The notes under the pieces: model-generated
Told to the model about the DNA's origin: nothing
The model's database searches: none
The model's input: the letters and a program-made list of their open reading frames with translations, nothing else
In this document: positions 44,442-53,587 of the stretch, piece after piece
Position numbering within the stretch: position 1 is the first letter of the stretch
How the letters are laid out: each line of letters begins with the position of its first letter
Position numbers and translations under genes: made by a program
DNA from: UBA1952 sp965246765
GTDB taxonomy: Bacteria; Bacteroidota; Bacteroidia; Chitinophagales; Chitinophagaceae
Direction of reading: 5' to 3'
Assembly: GCA_965246765.1 (NCBI GenBank)
Contig: CBDFFJ010000005.1
Span: 310,001 to 374,000 of the forward strand
Length of the DNA: 64,000 bases

Positions 44442-45389
44442 CTATAATAGTGTTAAAGCTAAAAGTTTGATTCTCAATGCTTCACTCATCTTGTACACCG
44501 CTTCCACCGAATATCCCGCAATGTGAGGAGTCACAATCACTCCGGGGTGCCGTTGCGCCTTTTCCAATAATTCACGCATTCCGGCACTCATTTTAGTCAG
44601 CGGCTCCTCTTCCCATACATCAATCCCCGCTCCTACAATCTTTCCGCTTTCCAGCCCCTCAACCAATACCCTGGAGTCCACAATGCTTCCGCGGGAGGTA
44701 TTCAGGATGATGAATGGCCATTTCATACGCTCCAGAAAGTCCGTGTTCAGATAATGATGCGTGTCGGGGGCAATTTGCACATGAAAGCTTAAAACTTTTG
44801 CTCCGGCGAAAATTGGTTCTAAGCTATCGCAGGCTATAACTCCTTCCGGAACATCGGTAAAAGGCGCTTTATCATAGGCTAAAATGCGCATGTCCATCCC
44901 GCGCAGCTTTCGCGCAAAGGCGCGCCCGGTATGCCCGAAGCCGATGATGCCGATCGTCTGGCCTTCCAGCTCCGTGCCCCGGTTTTCATCGCGCAGCCAG
45001 CTTCCGGCTTTTACCTCCGCCGCGCTGCGCGCAATGCGTTTGGTAATGCCCAGCAGCAGCCCGAGTGCATGCTCCGCTACCGCATTACAGTTGCCCTCAG
45101 GCGAGGAAATACAGGCAATGCCTTTCGCAATGGCATAATTAACGTCCATCACCTCCATGCCGGAACCCATACGGCCAATCCAGCGCAGATCCCGCGCGGT
45201 GTCAATCAGGCTTCTATCCAGCTGCAGGCGGGTAGAAGTAATAATTCCGCTGCAGCCGGCAAGCAGTGCCGGGGCGGTTTCCTGGCTGATGTTCAGCGCA
45301 TGAACTACCTCATAGCCAGCCGCCTCAAGCGCATCTGTAAGCACGCTATGCACCGGCGCAGCAATCAATACACGTCCCTTTCCCCTCAT
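44442..45389 (-). CDS. D-2-hydroxyacid dehydrogenase, SerA-like
   Basis: 315 residues, NAD-dependent. Rossmann loop TIGIIGFGHTGRAFARKL; substrate-binding Arg in LNTSRGSIVD; catalytic Glu in EEEPLTKM; catalytic His in TPHIAGYS. The size (no ACT domain) fits hydroxypyruvate/phosphoglycerate-type dehydrogenases but the substrate is not certain. It may be serine-pathway phosphoglycerate dehydrogenase. Its start overlaps the rsmA stop by 4 bp. Confidence 0.87.
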   Translation of the reverse strand: MRGKGRVLIAAPVHSVLTDALEAAGYEVVHALNISQETAPALLAGCSGIITSTRLQLDRSLIDTARDLRWIGRMGSGMEVMDVNYAIAKGIACISSPEGNCNAVAEHALGLLLGITKRIARSAAEVKAGSWLRDENRGTELEGQTIGIIGFGHTGRAFARKLRGMDMRILAYDKAPFTDVPEGVIACDSLEPIFAGAKVLSFHVQIAPDTHHYLNTDFLERMKWPFIILNTSRGSIVDSRVLVEGLESGKIVGAGIDVWEEEPLTKMSAGMRELLEKAQRHPGVIVTPHIAGYSVEAVYKMSEALRIKLLALTLL

Positions 45390-46147
45390 GCTTTCAGATA
45401 TTGGCGATAAAGGCGGGCGAATGCTCCTACCGGGAGCTGCTCGGCCCGTTGGCTCATTACGGCGTCGCCGCTCAGGGCGTCTTCCGGTAGCGTTCCCCTC
45501 AATGCGTTTCGCAAGGTCTTCCTCCGCTGGTTAAACGCCGCCTTTACGAGCCGTATAAACGCCTTTTTATCACCTATGTTGTGCGGGTTTTGAATGTTTG
45601 TGAAACGCAGCACGCCGCTCATCACCTTAGGCGGTGGCGTGAAGCAGCCCGGCGGCACGTCAAACAGGTATTTCACGTCAAAAAAGGCCTGCATCAGCAC
45701 GGAAAGAATGCCGTAAGTCTTTGACCCTGGCCCGGCGGCAATGCGCTGTGCCACTTCCTTCTGAAACATCCCGACCACCTCCTCCACCTCCGGTTCCCAT
45801 TCCAGGATGCGGAACATGATGGGCGATGAAATATTGTAAGGAAAGTTGCCAACCACGCTGAAAGGGCTTTCAAAGGGTTTTTCTACGCGAAGAATATCGG
45901 CCTCAATGAGCTTGCCCTTTATGGAAGGATGCTCAGCCAGTAGATAGCCCACCTTTTCAGGGTCAATCTCTACAGCTTTGTACTGCACATCGCCCCACTC
46001 CAGCAGGTATTTGGTGATGGCGCCGCCGCCGGGGCCTACTTCCAGCAGCTGCATCCCCGCCTTGCGGGAAACGGCGTCCACAACGCCCTGACACATGGCT
46101 TCGTCATGGAGAAAATGCTGGCCGAGGCTCTTTTTGAAGGTGTACAT
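45386..46147 (-). CDS. rsmA: 16S rRNA dimethyladenosine transferase
   Basis: 253 residues. Dimethylates two adjacent adenines near the 3' end of 16S rRNA. N-terminal KKSLGQHFLHDEAMCQGVVD; SAM motif LEVGPGGGAITKYLLE; catalytic-loop motif VGNFPYNISSPIMFRI; and C-terminal FNQRRKTLRNALRG. All family motifs are present. Overlaps the downstream dehydrogenase gene by 4 bp. Divergent from the aminopeptidase gene, 124 bp apart. Confidence 0.95.
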   Translation of the reverse strand: MYTFKKSLGQHFLHDEAMCQGVVDAVSRKAGMQLLEVGPGGGAITKYLLEWGDVQYKAVEIDPEKVGYLLAEHPSIKGKLIEADILRVEKPFESPFSVVGNFPYNISSPIMFRILEWEPEVEEVVGMFQKEVAQRIAAGPGSKTYGILSVLMQAFFDVKYLFDVPPGCFTPPPKVMSGVLRFTNIQNPHNIGDKKAFIRLVKAAFNQRRKTLRNALRGTLPEDALSGDAVMSQRAEQLPVGAFARLYRQYLKA

Positions 46148-46245
46148 GGATGGATAAAATTACGGCGCCCGGGATAGGCAGTTGCGGTGGCGGAACCTGT
46201 CAGACCTTCCTGTGGTCGGTCAGACCGGTTCCTATGAGCCGCGCC

Positions 46246-46253
46246 TATCTTTG
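46246..46253 (+). promoter_or_regulatory. -7 box of the leucyl aminopeptidase gene
   Basis: TATCTTTG, exact match to TAnnTTTG, 18 bases before ATG 46272. It supports that start over the longer frame from 46182. Confidence 0.45.
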
Positions 46254-46271
46254 CCGCCCCTAAATAATCCC

Positions 46272-47708
46272 ATGATACAGTTCAGCATAAGCCCCGCCGA
46301 GCCGCTCCGGCCCATCCTCCACATTACCGACAACGTAGAAAGCCTCGGCGCGCTTCAGCTGAGTCCCGAAGAGGCTGCTTTTGTGCAGGAATCCGCAAGC
46401 CATGAGCAGGGCATCATCACCATTAACCGCTACACTGAGCTACACTACATTTTCCCCTTAAAGAAGAAGGGCGAAGAAGCCGCCACCCGCGACGCTATCC
46501 GCAAAAGCGGTGCGGTGGCAAGCAGTACGCTAAAAGGTATTAAAGCAGCCGGTGCACATGTCATAAACCATAGCGCGGACGGCGAGGCGGGTCTGCTGTT
46601 TGCCCAAGGCCTTGCGCTGGCGGCCTATCAGTTTCTGAAATACCGCCAGGAGCGCGAGAAGCTCCGGCACCCGCTCCGGACCCTGTCATTTGCAGAAGGC
46701 AGCATTAGCCGGGATCAATTGCGCGAGCTGGAGGTAATAACGGAAGCCGCATACCATGCCCGCGATCTGGTGAATGAGCCGCTGAATGCGCTGAGCGCCG
46801 TCCAGCTTGCCGAAGCCATTCGGGCATTAGGACAGGAAGCCGGATTTTCCGTTAAAGTGATGGATATGGAAGCAATTACCCGGGAGGGCATGGGCGGACT
46901 CCTGGCTGTAAACCGCGGATCGCAGGACCCGCCTACCTTCTCCATCATGGAATACAAGCCGGCAGAGGCACGCAATGCCAGGCCGGTTGTGCTGGTAGGC
47001 AAGGGCATCGTCTATGATACCGGCGGCCTCAGCCTGAAGCCAACGCCCAATTCTATGGACCGCATGAAGAGCGACATGAGCGGCGCCGCCCTCGTGAGCG
47101 CGGCCATATATGCGGTTGCAAAGCTGGGCCTGCCCCTGCACGTCATCGCCCTTGTGCCTTCTACCGATAACCGTCCCGGCGAGAATGCCTACGTGCCCGG
47201 CGACATAATTACCATGTACAGCGGCACGACCGTAGAGGTGCTCAATACCGACGCTGAAGGCCGGCTGGTGCTGGGCGATGCCCTGCACTGGGCTAAACGC
47301 TATCAGCCGGAGCTGGTAATGGATTTTGCCACCCTTACCGGCGCGGCTTCAGTGGCTGTGGGCGAGCACGGCATTGTGTGCATGGGCACCGCTCCCGATG
47401 AAACGAAGGCGGCGTTGCGCGCCGCTGGCGAGCGGCAGTACGAGCGCCTGGTGGAATACCCGCTTTGGGACGAGTACGGAGAGCAGATAAAAAGCGAGGT
47501 AGCCGACCTGAAAAATGTGGGCGGCCCCAGCGGCGGCGCCATTACTGCCGGGAAGTTCCTGCAGCACTTCACCGACTATCCCTGGATGCACTTTGACATT
47601 GCAGGTGTGTCCTTCGCGACAGCAAAAAAGCCTTATCTGCCGCTGGGCGGAACAGCGTATGGCCTGCGGATGGTGGTGGACTTCCTGAGACAATATGGCG
47701 TTGAATAG
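46272..47708 (+). CDS. Leucyl aminopeptidase, M17 family
   Basis: 478 residues from ATG 46272. Two-metal cytosolic exopeptidase. The C-terminal catalytic domain shows VLVGKGIVYDTGGLSLKP (metal-binding Lys/Asp), MKSDMSGAALVSAAI, and the family signature NTDAEGRLVLGDAL, then DFATLTGAASVAVG and GGPSGGAITAGKFLQ. The N-terminal ~150 residues are the macro-like M17 regulatory domain. Transcribed alone, ends TAG. Confidence 0.93.
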   Translation: MIQFSISPAEPLRPILHITDNVESLGALQLSPEEAAFVQESASHEQGIITINRYTELHYIFPLKKKGEEAATRDAIRKSGAVASSTLKGIKAAGAHVINHSADGEAGLLFAQGLALAAYQFLKYRQEREKLRHPLRTLSFAEGSISRDQLRELEVITEAAYHARDLVNEPLNALSAVQLAEAIRALGQEAGFSVKVMDMEAITREGMGGLLAVNRGSQDPPTFSIMEYKPAEARNARPVVLVGKGIVYDTGGLSLKPTPNSMDRMKSDMSGAALVSAAIYAVAKLGLPLHVIALVPSTDNRPGENAYVPGDIITMYSGTTVEVLNTDAEGRLVLGDALHWAKRYQPELVMDFATLTGAASVAVGEHGIVCMGTAPDETKAALRAAGERQYERLVEYPLWDEYGEQIKSEVADLKNVGGPSGGAITAGKFLQHFTDYPWMHFDIAGVSFATAKKPYLPLGGTAYGLRMVVDFLRQYGVE

Positions 47709-47792
47709 CCTTGCGCCTGATGTTCCTGCGCTCCCGATGAGCATCCTCCAAAGTCTGCCTTCAGCGAAGCAGCGAGGGCGCAGGTTGGTTCA

Positions 47793-47855
47793 GGGTGTTA
47801 TGCACCCACCTCCGCCCCGCTCACTTCGTTCACGGGGCACCTCCGCCAGCGGAGG
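47793..47855. repeat. Three consecutive small hairpins in an intergenic gap
   Basis: GGGTG/CACCC (47793-47807), GCCCCG/CGGGGC (47814-47838) and CCTCCGC/GCGGAGG (47840-47855). They lie in the 236-bp gap between the aminopeptidase and pbpC genes. No T-run follows, so they are palindromes rather than classical terminators. Nothing else is seen in the gap. Confidence 0.6.
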
Positions 47856-47944
47856 ATAGCCCTCCCGATGTGCCCGCGGCTGAGCAATTTCCCACATGTG
47901 CCTTATAGCAATAGCGCTACCTTCCCCAACGTTCAATCAGCACA

Positions 47945-50272
47945 ATGAGCCGCCTGCGAGACACACAATGGTGGAAGCGAACCTGCTGGCACACCCTGCG
48001 CGCAATGGCAGCTGCAGTTATCCTTTTCATCCTGCTGGACATTCTCTTTCCGCTCAAGGCAGACGTTGCCTACGCGCCCCTTGTAAAAGCCCGCGACGGC
48101 CAGGTGCTGCACACCTTCCTGACGAAAGATCAGCAATGGCGCTTCCGGGCAGAGCTGTCTGAGCTGACTCCGGAACTGAAGCAGGCGATCATCTTCAAGG
48201 AAGACCGGCATTTTTATCGTCACTTCGGCATTAATCCCCTGGCTGTATGTCGCGCAGCGTTTAATAACCTCTTTCTGCGGCGGCGCACTTCCGGCGCTTC
48301 TACCATCACGATGCAGGTGGCCCGGATGCTGGAGCCTAAGCGGCGCAGCTATCTGAATAAAGGCATAGAAATGTTTCGCGCGCTGCAGTTAGAGACGCAT
48401 TGCAGCAAAGCCGGGATTCTTCAGCTTTATCTTAACCTCGTGCCATACGGATCCAATATTCAGGGCGTGAAGGCGGCATCACTTCTTTATTTTCAAAAGT
48501 CGCCCGACCAGCTATCGCTTGGCGAGCTGACGGCGCTCAGCATCATTCCCAACAGGCCTAATTCACTGGTAATGGGCAGGGACAATGCCCGGATTGTAGC
48601 TGAAAGGGCTAAATGGCTGAAACGGTTTGATGAAGCGCGGCTTTTTCCTAAAACGACCATTGCCGATGCGCTTAGCGAGCCGCTTACTGCAAGCCGCCAT
48701 GCCGCGCCTGACGCTGCACAACAGTTAAGCTGGCGCCTGCGGTTTGCCCGCCCCGGTGAGCTGCTGCTGCAAAGCAGCATAGACGCAAAAAGGCAGCTGT
48801 CGGCAGAGCAGATCGTGCGCAATTATGTGCGGACGCTGAAGCTTCAAAATGTCTATAATGCTTCTGCCATAGTGCTGGATAACCGCAGCAGCGAGGTACT
48901 GGCATACATCGGATCGCCCGACTTTTCGGATCGTGCTCATCAAGGGCAGGTGGACGGCGTAAAAGCGTTGCGCTCGCCGGGCTCCACGCTTAAGCCTTTC
49001 CTCTACGGCCTGGCCATTGATGCCGGCCTGCTTACCCCGCAGACGGTGCTCAATGACGTGCCAATCAATCTGGCGGGGTACAGGCCCGAGAACTATGACC
49101 TGCAGTTTCGCGGACCGGTAACAGTGGAGGAAGCCCTGAGACAATCGCTGAATATTCCGGCGGTAAAAACCCTGCAGGCGCTGGGCACCGGCCGCTTTAC
49201 GCAAAACCTGAGCGCCGCAGGTTTTCTCTCTGTCTGGCAGCAGCGCAAAAAGGTAGGCCTGTCCATGATTCTTGGCGGCTGCACCGTAAGGCTGGAAGAG
49301 CTGGCTACGCTGTTTTCCGGCTTTGCGAATGGCGGCGTGGTGAAGCCATTAAAATGGCAGCCCGCAAACGCAAAAATGCCTGACAGCGGATACCGCATCC
49401 TTTCGCCGGAGGCAAACTATATGATTTGCCGCACGCTTTGCGAACTGGCACGGCCCGATATGCCAAACCTTTCCGACGCTGCGCGGGGCGTCCCTAAAAT
49501 TGCCTGGAAGACGGGCACCTCCTATGGCCGCAAGGATGCCTGGAGCATCGGCTTTAATGCGCATTACACGATTGGCGTATGGCTGGGCAATTTCGATGGC
49601 AAAGGCGTCACATCTTTAAGTGGCGCGGCTACCGCTACACCTCTGCTGTTCCAGCTCTTCAATGCCATAGATGCCCATGCCGGCGATGAATGGCTGACCG
49701 CGCCGCAGTCGCTTGCCTCGCGCTTTGTGTGCAGGACGAGCGGCCTGCCGCCATCAGACTTTTGCGGAGAACAGGTGTTGGACTATTACATCCCGGGCGT
49801 ATCAACCACCAGGCACTGCGAGCACCTGCGCGAGGTATGGACGAGCGCCGACGGCACATTCAGCTATTGCACAAGCTGCCTGCCATCCGCGGGCTACGCA
49901 ACGCATGTATATCCCAATGTCTCGCCGGAGTTGGCCTCTTTCTACGATGCCCGGAATGTCAGTTACGAACGCATTCCGCCGCACAATCCCTCCTGCAGCC
50001 GGCTATTTGACGGGCAGGCACCGGTCATCAACACTTTACAGCCGGGAATGACTTACATCATCATTGACAAAGGGAAGCAAGGCCTGCAGCTGGGCTGCCA
50101 GGCTGCGAGCGATGTCCGCAGGGTTTACTGGTATATAAATGACAGATTTCTTGTTGCGGCAGGCACTAAAGAGAAGGTCTTTTTCACTCCCGCGGGAAGC
50201 ATGGTAAAAATCTCCTGCACGGATGACAAAGGGCGGGTAAGTGATATAGAGGTGAAGCTGAAATATCTATAG
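47945..50272 (+). CDS. pbpC: Penicillin-binding protein 1C
   Basis: 775 residues, bifunctional peptidoglycan synthase. N-terminal signal anchor (AMAAAVILFILLDILF). GT51 glycosyltransferase domain with FKEDRHFYRHFGINP (catalytic Glu) and RRRTSGASTITMQVARML. Transpeptidase domain with active Ser-x-x-Lys in SPGSTLKPFLYGLAID, then SLNIPAV (SxN) and WKTGTSYGRKDAW (KTG). The C-terminal ~90 residues (QGLQLGCQAASDVRRVYWYI) match the BiPBP C-terminal domain typical of PBP1C. The alpha-2-macroglobulin gene often next to pbpC is not adjacent. Convergent with rplI across a shared terminator. Confidence 0.93.
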   Translation: MSRLRDTQWWKRTCWHTLRAMAAAVILFILLDILFPLKADVAYAPLVKARDGQVLHTFLTKDQQWRFRAELSELTPELKQAIIFKEDRHFYRHFGINPLAVCRAAFNNLFLRRRTSGASTITMQVARMLEPKRRSYLNKGIEMFRALQLETHCSKAGILQLYLNLVPYGSNIQGVKAASLLYFQKSPDQLSLGELTALSIIPNRPNSLVMGRDNARIVAERAKWLKRFDEARLFPKTTIADALSEPLTASRHAAPDAAQQLSWRLRFARPGELLLQSSIDAKRQLSAEQIVRNYVRTLKLQNVYNASAIVLDNRSSEVLAYIGSPDFSDRAHQGQVDGVKALRSPGSTLKPFLYGLAIDAGLLTPQTVLNDVPINLAGYRPENYDLQFRGPVTVEEALRQSLNIPAVKTLQALGTGRFTQNLSAAGFLSVWQQRKKVGLSMILGGCTVRLEELATLFSGFANGGVVKPLKWQPANAKMPDSGYRILSPEANYMICRTLCELARPDMPNLSDAARGVPKIAWKTGTSYGRKDAWSIGFNAHYTIGVWLGNFDGKGVTSLSGAATATPLLFQLFNAIDAHAGDEWLTAPQSLASRFVCRTSGLPPSDFCGEQVLDYYIPGVSTTRHCEHLREVWTSADGTFSYCTSCLPSAGYATHVYPNVSPELASFYDARNVSYERIPPHNPSCSRLFDGQAPVINTLQPGMTYIIIDKGKQGLQLGCQAASDVRRVYWYINDRFLVAAGTKEKVFFTPAGSMVKISCTDDKGRVSDIEVKLKYL

Positions 50273-50470
50273 ACCTGGGCCGTATCAGCATACACCAGCG
50301 CAGTAGCGGTAAAAAGGACGTGCAGCCGCCGGGATAAGACTTTTGAAGCTCTTTCCTGTATCTGTTTTGGCTGAAGAGCATGCCCGGACGAGCAGCCGAA
50401 CCACGCCAGGTTGCCATAGCCAATAGCACATGGCTCCGGTAGGTAGTAGCGGATCATTTACTGCAATGAA

Positions 50471-50497
50471 AAAGCCGCAGGAAAATCCTGCGGCTTT
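50471..50497. terminator. Bidirectional intrinsic terminator
   Basis: AAAGCCGCAGGA-aaa-TCCTGCGGCTTT, 12-bp perfect stem with A and T flanks, between convergent pbpC and rplI. It can serve both directions. Confidence 0.92.
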
Positions 50498-50515
50498 CAG
50501 TATAGCAATGACGGA

Positions 50516-50962
50516 CTACTCGCCCACCACTTCAAATTCCATTTCCACGACGTTCTCCTTGCCGAAATCAATAGAGGCTTTGTGGGTGCCCAGCTCGCTC
50601 ACGTCACCAAGGATGGTGATGCGGCGGCGGTCAATTTCGTAGCCTTTCTGCTCGCGGATGGCGCGTGCCAGCTGAATGCTGGTCACGGAACCGAAAATTT
50701 TGCCGGAAGTGCCGGTCTTGGCGCCGAGCTTCACCGGGCTCTCGGTGAGCACCGCTGTAACCTTGGCAATTTCCGCTACCAGCTTTGCTTCGCGCTTCTG
50801 AGCCACCTTCTGGCGCTCATTCAGCATTTTTTTAGCGCCTTCGCTGGCTTCCACAGCAAACTTTTGCGGCAGGAGGTAGTTGCGGGCATACCCGGGGCGC
50901 ACGTTGACGAGCTCATTTACGCCGCCGAGGTTATCTACGTCTTTTATTAGAATGACTTCCAT
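50516..50962 (-). CDS. rplI: 50S ribosomal protein L9
   Basis: 148 residues. MEVILIKDVDNLGGVNELVN and VRPGYARNYLLPQKFAVEAS are the N-terminal RNA-binding domain, a long helix follows (KKMLNERQKVAQKREAK), and the C-terminal domain is at GKIFGSVTSIQLARAI. Last gene of rpsF-rpsR-rplI; ends at the shared terminator. Confidence 0.97.
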   Translation of the reverse strand: MEVILIKDVDNLGGVNELVNVRPGYARNYLLPQKFAVEASEGAKKMLNERQKVAQKREAKLVAEIAKVTAVLTESPVKLGAKTGTSGKIFGSVTSIQLARAIREQKGYEIDRRRITILGDVSELGTHKASIDFGKENVVEMEFEVVGE

Positions 50963-50965
50963 GTC

Positions 50966-50993
50966 AATTGAGAATTGAGGATTGAGAATTGAG
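50966..50993. repeat. Heptamer tandem repeat upstream of rplI
   Basis: Four heptamers AATTGAG, AATTGAG, GATTGAG, AATTGAG in register, beginning 3 bp from the rplI start codon and filling most of the 44-bp rpsR-rplI spacer. Confidence 0.85.
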
Positions 50994-51006
50994 GATTACC
51001 TGCGAA

Positions 51007-51273
51007 TTACTTCATCAGATCGGTTACGTAAGGCAGCAGGGCCATCTGGCGGGCCTTCTTGATAGCCTGGGCCACCTTGCGCTGATACTTCAGGCTGTTG
51101 CCGGAAAGGCGGCGCGGAAGCATCTTGCCCTGATCGTTCAGGAATTTCTTGAGGAACTCAGCGTCCTTATAATCAATGTACTTGATGCCGAGCTTCTTGA
51201 AGCGGCAATATTTTTTCTGACGGCGATCTACGCGAGCGGAGCTCAGGTATTTTATATCGTTTTGCTTAGCCAT
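51007..51273 (-). CDS. rpsR: 30S ribosomal protein S18
   Basis: 88 residues from ATG 51273 (the frame runs further upstream but MAKQNDIKYLSSARVDRRQK is the proper start). Core YCRFKKLGIKYIDYKDAEFL and KILPRR-type motif (GKMLPRRLSGNSLKYQRKVA). Binds S6 in the small-subunit platform. Middle gene of the operon. Confidence 0.97.
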   Translation of the reverse strand: MAKQNDIKYLSSARVDRRQKKYCRFKKLGIKYIDYKDAEFLKKFLNDQGKMLPRRLSGNSLKYQRKVAQAIKKARQMALLPYVTDLMK

Positions 51274-51274
51274 T

Positions 51275-51302
51275 GTTTTGTGAGTTGTGAGTTGTGAGTG
51301 GT
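51275..51302. repeat. Heptamer tandem repeat upstream of rpsR
   Basis: Heptamers GTTTTGT, GAGTTGT, GAGTTGT, GAGTGGT in register, beginning 1 bp from the rpsR start codon, in the rpsF-rpsR spacer. Sequence unrelated to the AATTGAG array but same period. Confidence 0.8.
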
Positions 51303-51367
51303 CAGTATGGAAAGTCGCGAATGTTGTTTTACTCAGCAATCACCACCTGGCACTCACCAAAAATTGT

Positions 51368-51775
51368 TTAACCTTCTTCCTCCACTTCCTCGGCAGCGCG
51401 CTTGGGCGTATGCTCCAGTTTGATGCCCTTGCGGCGACGGTCGTTGTACTCAACGGCGTACTTGTCAAGGCGCGTAATCATCTGGCGCATAATGCTTTCA
51501 TCGCGACCCATCTGGATCTCCAGCTGCTGGTTGACGTTGGTCGGCGCCATATATTCCGTAAGCCAGTAAAGACCGGTAGTCTTCTTGGCAATCGGATAAG
51601 CAAGGTTTTTCAGGCCGATCGGCTCTGAAGAGGTGATGCTGCCGCCGCCGGCTGTGATAATGTCGCTGAACTTCTGTTGAGCGGCTTTGTACTCATCCTC
51701 CGCCAGCACAGGCGTGAAGATGATCATGAGCTCGTAGCTCTGGAGTTTTTGCTCCGTCGTTGTTTCTGTTGCCAT
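51368..51775 (-). CDS. rpsF: 30S ribosomal protein S6
   Basis: 135 residues. YELMIIFTPVLAEDEYKAAQ at the N-terminal strand, GLKNLAYPIAKKTTGLYWLT and DESIMRQMITRL. An N-terminal extension (MATETTTEQKLQS) and an acidic tail (AAEEVEEEG) are common in Bacteroidota. First gene of the ribosomal operon. ssb/priB, often between S6 and S18 in other phyla, is absent. Confidence 0.96.
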   Translation of the reverse strand: MATETTTEQKLQSYELMIIFTPVLAEDEYKAAQQKFSDIITAGGGSITSSEPIGLKNLAYPIAKKTTGLYWLTEYMAPTNVNQQLEIQMGRDESIMRQMITRLDKYAVEYNDRRRKGIKLEHTPKRAAEEVEEEG

Positions 51776-51838
51776 AAATGTTTTTAGGCGTTAATAATTA
51801 GCCCCATCACGCCGGCAGCAACGCTGGACGAACTGAAT

Positions 51839-51930
51839 GCGGATTTCGGAGGGCGGATTTCAGATTGACTGAAACCTGTCCGCTCTCAATCGGCCTGCAG
51901 TAAATCCGCAGTCCGAATTCCGAATTCCGC
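51839..51930. repeat. Heptamer repeats in two inverted blocks upstream of rpsF
   Basis: Left block GCGGATT, TCGGAGG, GCGGATT, TCAGATT (51839-51866); right block AATCCGC, AGTCCGA, ATTCCGA, ATTCCGC (51903-51930), which is roughly the reverse complement. They would form an imperfect long stem in the rpsF leader. Confidence 0.75.
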
Positions 51931-51962
51931 CTTTCAAATCGGCCGGTCGGTTTTTGGGACGG

Positions 51963-51970
51963 CGAAGGTA
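51963..51970 (-). promoter_or_regulatory. Candidate promoter of rpsF-rpsR-rplI
   Basis: Minus-strand TACCTTCG, the same box as in front of the LutC and aminotransferase genes. If used, it gives a leader of about 185 nt that contains the heptamer blocks. Confidence 0.35.
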
Positions 51971-52017
51971 AGAGAAAAATGTAGATTTTTAGGCTTTAAA
52001 AAGCTGAATGGCCTGCC

Positions 52018-52668
52018 TCAGCGGATCAGCTCATGCATGGCCCGCAAAAATGTGTCGCGCGGCACAGACTCGGCCCCGAGGCTCTCCAGATGTGCGGTCG
52101 GCATCTGGCAGTCAATTAGCTTTACCCCATCTGCCTGCAGCTCGCTTACCAGCATGATGAACGCGGCTTTGCTTGCGTTGCTGACTTCCGAAAACATGCT
52201 CTCTCCGAAAAACACCTTGCGGATACGAATGCCGTATAGCCCGCCCACCAGCCGCCCGTCTTGCCAGGCTTCTGCTGAAAATGCATGCCCCAGCTGGTGA
52301 AGCGCGGTATAGGCCGCCATCATTTCGTCGCTGATCCAGGTGCCGGCTGCGTAGGCGCGATGCACGGACGCACAGGCTTTTATCACCTCCGGGAATGCGG
52401 TATTGAACCGGTATTCAAACACATCTTTCCGTATAATCGCCTGCATGCTCCGGCTTACTTTCAGCTTTTCGGGGTACAATACAAAGCGCGGGTCAGGACT
52501 CCACCACAGGGGCGGGTCGCCATCATTGTACCAAGGGAAGATACCGCTGCGGTATGCCAGCATCAGGCGCTCGGGCCGGAGGTCGCCCCCGATGGCGAGC
52601 AGGCCATCGGGCAGGGCGTCTTCCGGTCTGGGAAACCATATATCCTTATCCAGCTTCCAGAGCGGCAC
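52018..52668 (-). CDS. aat: Leucyl/phenylalanyl-tRNA-protein transferase
   Basis: 216 residues. Adds Leu or Phe from tRNA to N-terminal Lys/Arg, marking proteins for ClpAP. Motifs: FPRPEDALPDGLLAIGGDL, YRSGIFPWYNDGDPPLWWSP, DPRFVLYPEKLKVSRSM, GGLYGIRIRKVFFGESMFS and DCQMPTAHLESLGA. Length normal. Follows the TerC gene by 13 bp in the same direction. Confidence 0.95.
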   Translation of the reverse strand: MPLWKLDKDIWFPRPEDALPDGLLAIGGDLRPERLMLAYRSGIFPWYNDGDPPLWWSPDPRFVLYPEKLKVSRSMQAIIRKDVFEYRFNTAFPEVIKACASVHRAYAAGTWISDEMMAAYTALHQLGHAFSAEAWQDGRLVGGLYGIRIRKVFFGESMFSEVSNASKAAFIMLVSELQADGVKLIDCQMPTAHLESLGAESVPRDTFLRAMHELIR

Positions 52669-52681
52669 GAGATGTAAACGC

Positions 52682-53545
52682 TTAATCTTTTGAGCTTAGT
52701 GTACGATGGCGCGGCCAGTTGAAGAGCAGCGACGTGAGCACCGGCACGAGAAAGACGCCCAGTGAAAATACGGAGGTGAGAATATCGCCCCAAACGCGCG
52801 GATGCTCCCCCTCCGGAATAGGCTGCCCATTATGCAGGAAGCATTCATTGGGGCCTTCCATAAATTGCGCAAAGGCGGTGCAGGGCCCGAAATGATTTAC
52901 GCCGGAAAGCAGCAGCTTTAGCCCAAGCAGCGCTATTACGCAATAAGCGCAGGTCTCCAGGAAAGGATAGCGCTCCATGAGCTGCACAAAGCCCTGCGTC
53001 ACAAAGCGCATGGCCAGTATGCCGATGAAGACGCCCACCCAGATAAGGATAATATTCCGGCTGTAAGCATTTGCAGCGATCACATTGTCTATTGAAAACG
53101 CCGCATCCATCACTTCCACCATTACCACTGTAGCCCAGAACGGGCCGATCATGCCCAGCGTTTTCCGGTAAAGCCAGCTGCGCTTCTGCTCCCTGGCTTC
53201 CTCCAACGGAGAATCATGGGCTACATGCTTTTGGCTTTTAAGAAAATAGCGCAGTGCCAGCCAAAGCAGATAGACCCCGCCAAGCGGCTTTATCCACCAT
53301 ATTGCAATAAGCAGCGCGGCAAAAAGCAGCGAAACGCCGCGAAACAAATAAGCGCCCAGAATGCCATATCGGAGCGCCTTCGGCCTTTGGTCTTTGGGCA
53401 AATCCAGCACCATGGTGGCCAGCACGGCGGCATTATCCACGGAAAGGAGGCTCTCTATGAGAATCAGATTAAGCACGACGCCGAGCGCCGACAGCGGACT
53501 GTGCGCTATCTGCTCTAAAAGCTCATGAAAAGATTCCAGAACCAT
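52682..53545 (-). CDS. TerC family integral membrane protein
   Basis: 287 residues with seven to eight membrane helices. The two conserved Asp-Asn motifs are visible: SLLSVDNAAVLATMVL and FSIDNVIAANAY. A cytoplasmic loop (SQKHVAHDSPLEEAREQKRS) separates the halves. TerC proteins are linked to metal (often Mn2+) homeostasis and tellurium resistance; some assist metalation of exported proteins. No other ter genes are present, so a general metal role is more likely than tellurite resistance. Confidence 0.88.
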   Translation of the reverse strand: MVLESFHELLEQIAHSPLSALGVVLNLILIESLLSVDNAAVLATMVLDLPKDQRPKALRYGILGAYLFRGVSLLFAALLIAIWWIKPLGGVYLLWLALRYFLKSQKHVAHDSPLEEAREQKRSWLYRKTLGMIGPFWATVVMVEVMDAAFSIDNVIAANAYSRNIILIWVGVFIGILAMRFVTQGFVQLMERYPFLETCAYCVIALLGLKLLLSGVNHFGPCTAFAQFMEGPNECFLHNGQPIPEGEHPRVWGDILTSVFSLGVFLVPVLTSLLFNWPRHRTLSSKD

Positions 53546-53587
53546 CTATTGTCGGGAAAAGCACGATGCGATACAAAATCTATCCAC

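Noticed and set aside
52682..53545. Tellurite-resistance operon
   Set aside because: Only a lone TerC-type protein is present; no terA, terB, terD or terZ neighbours.
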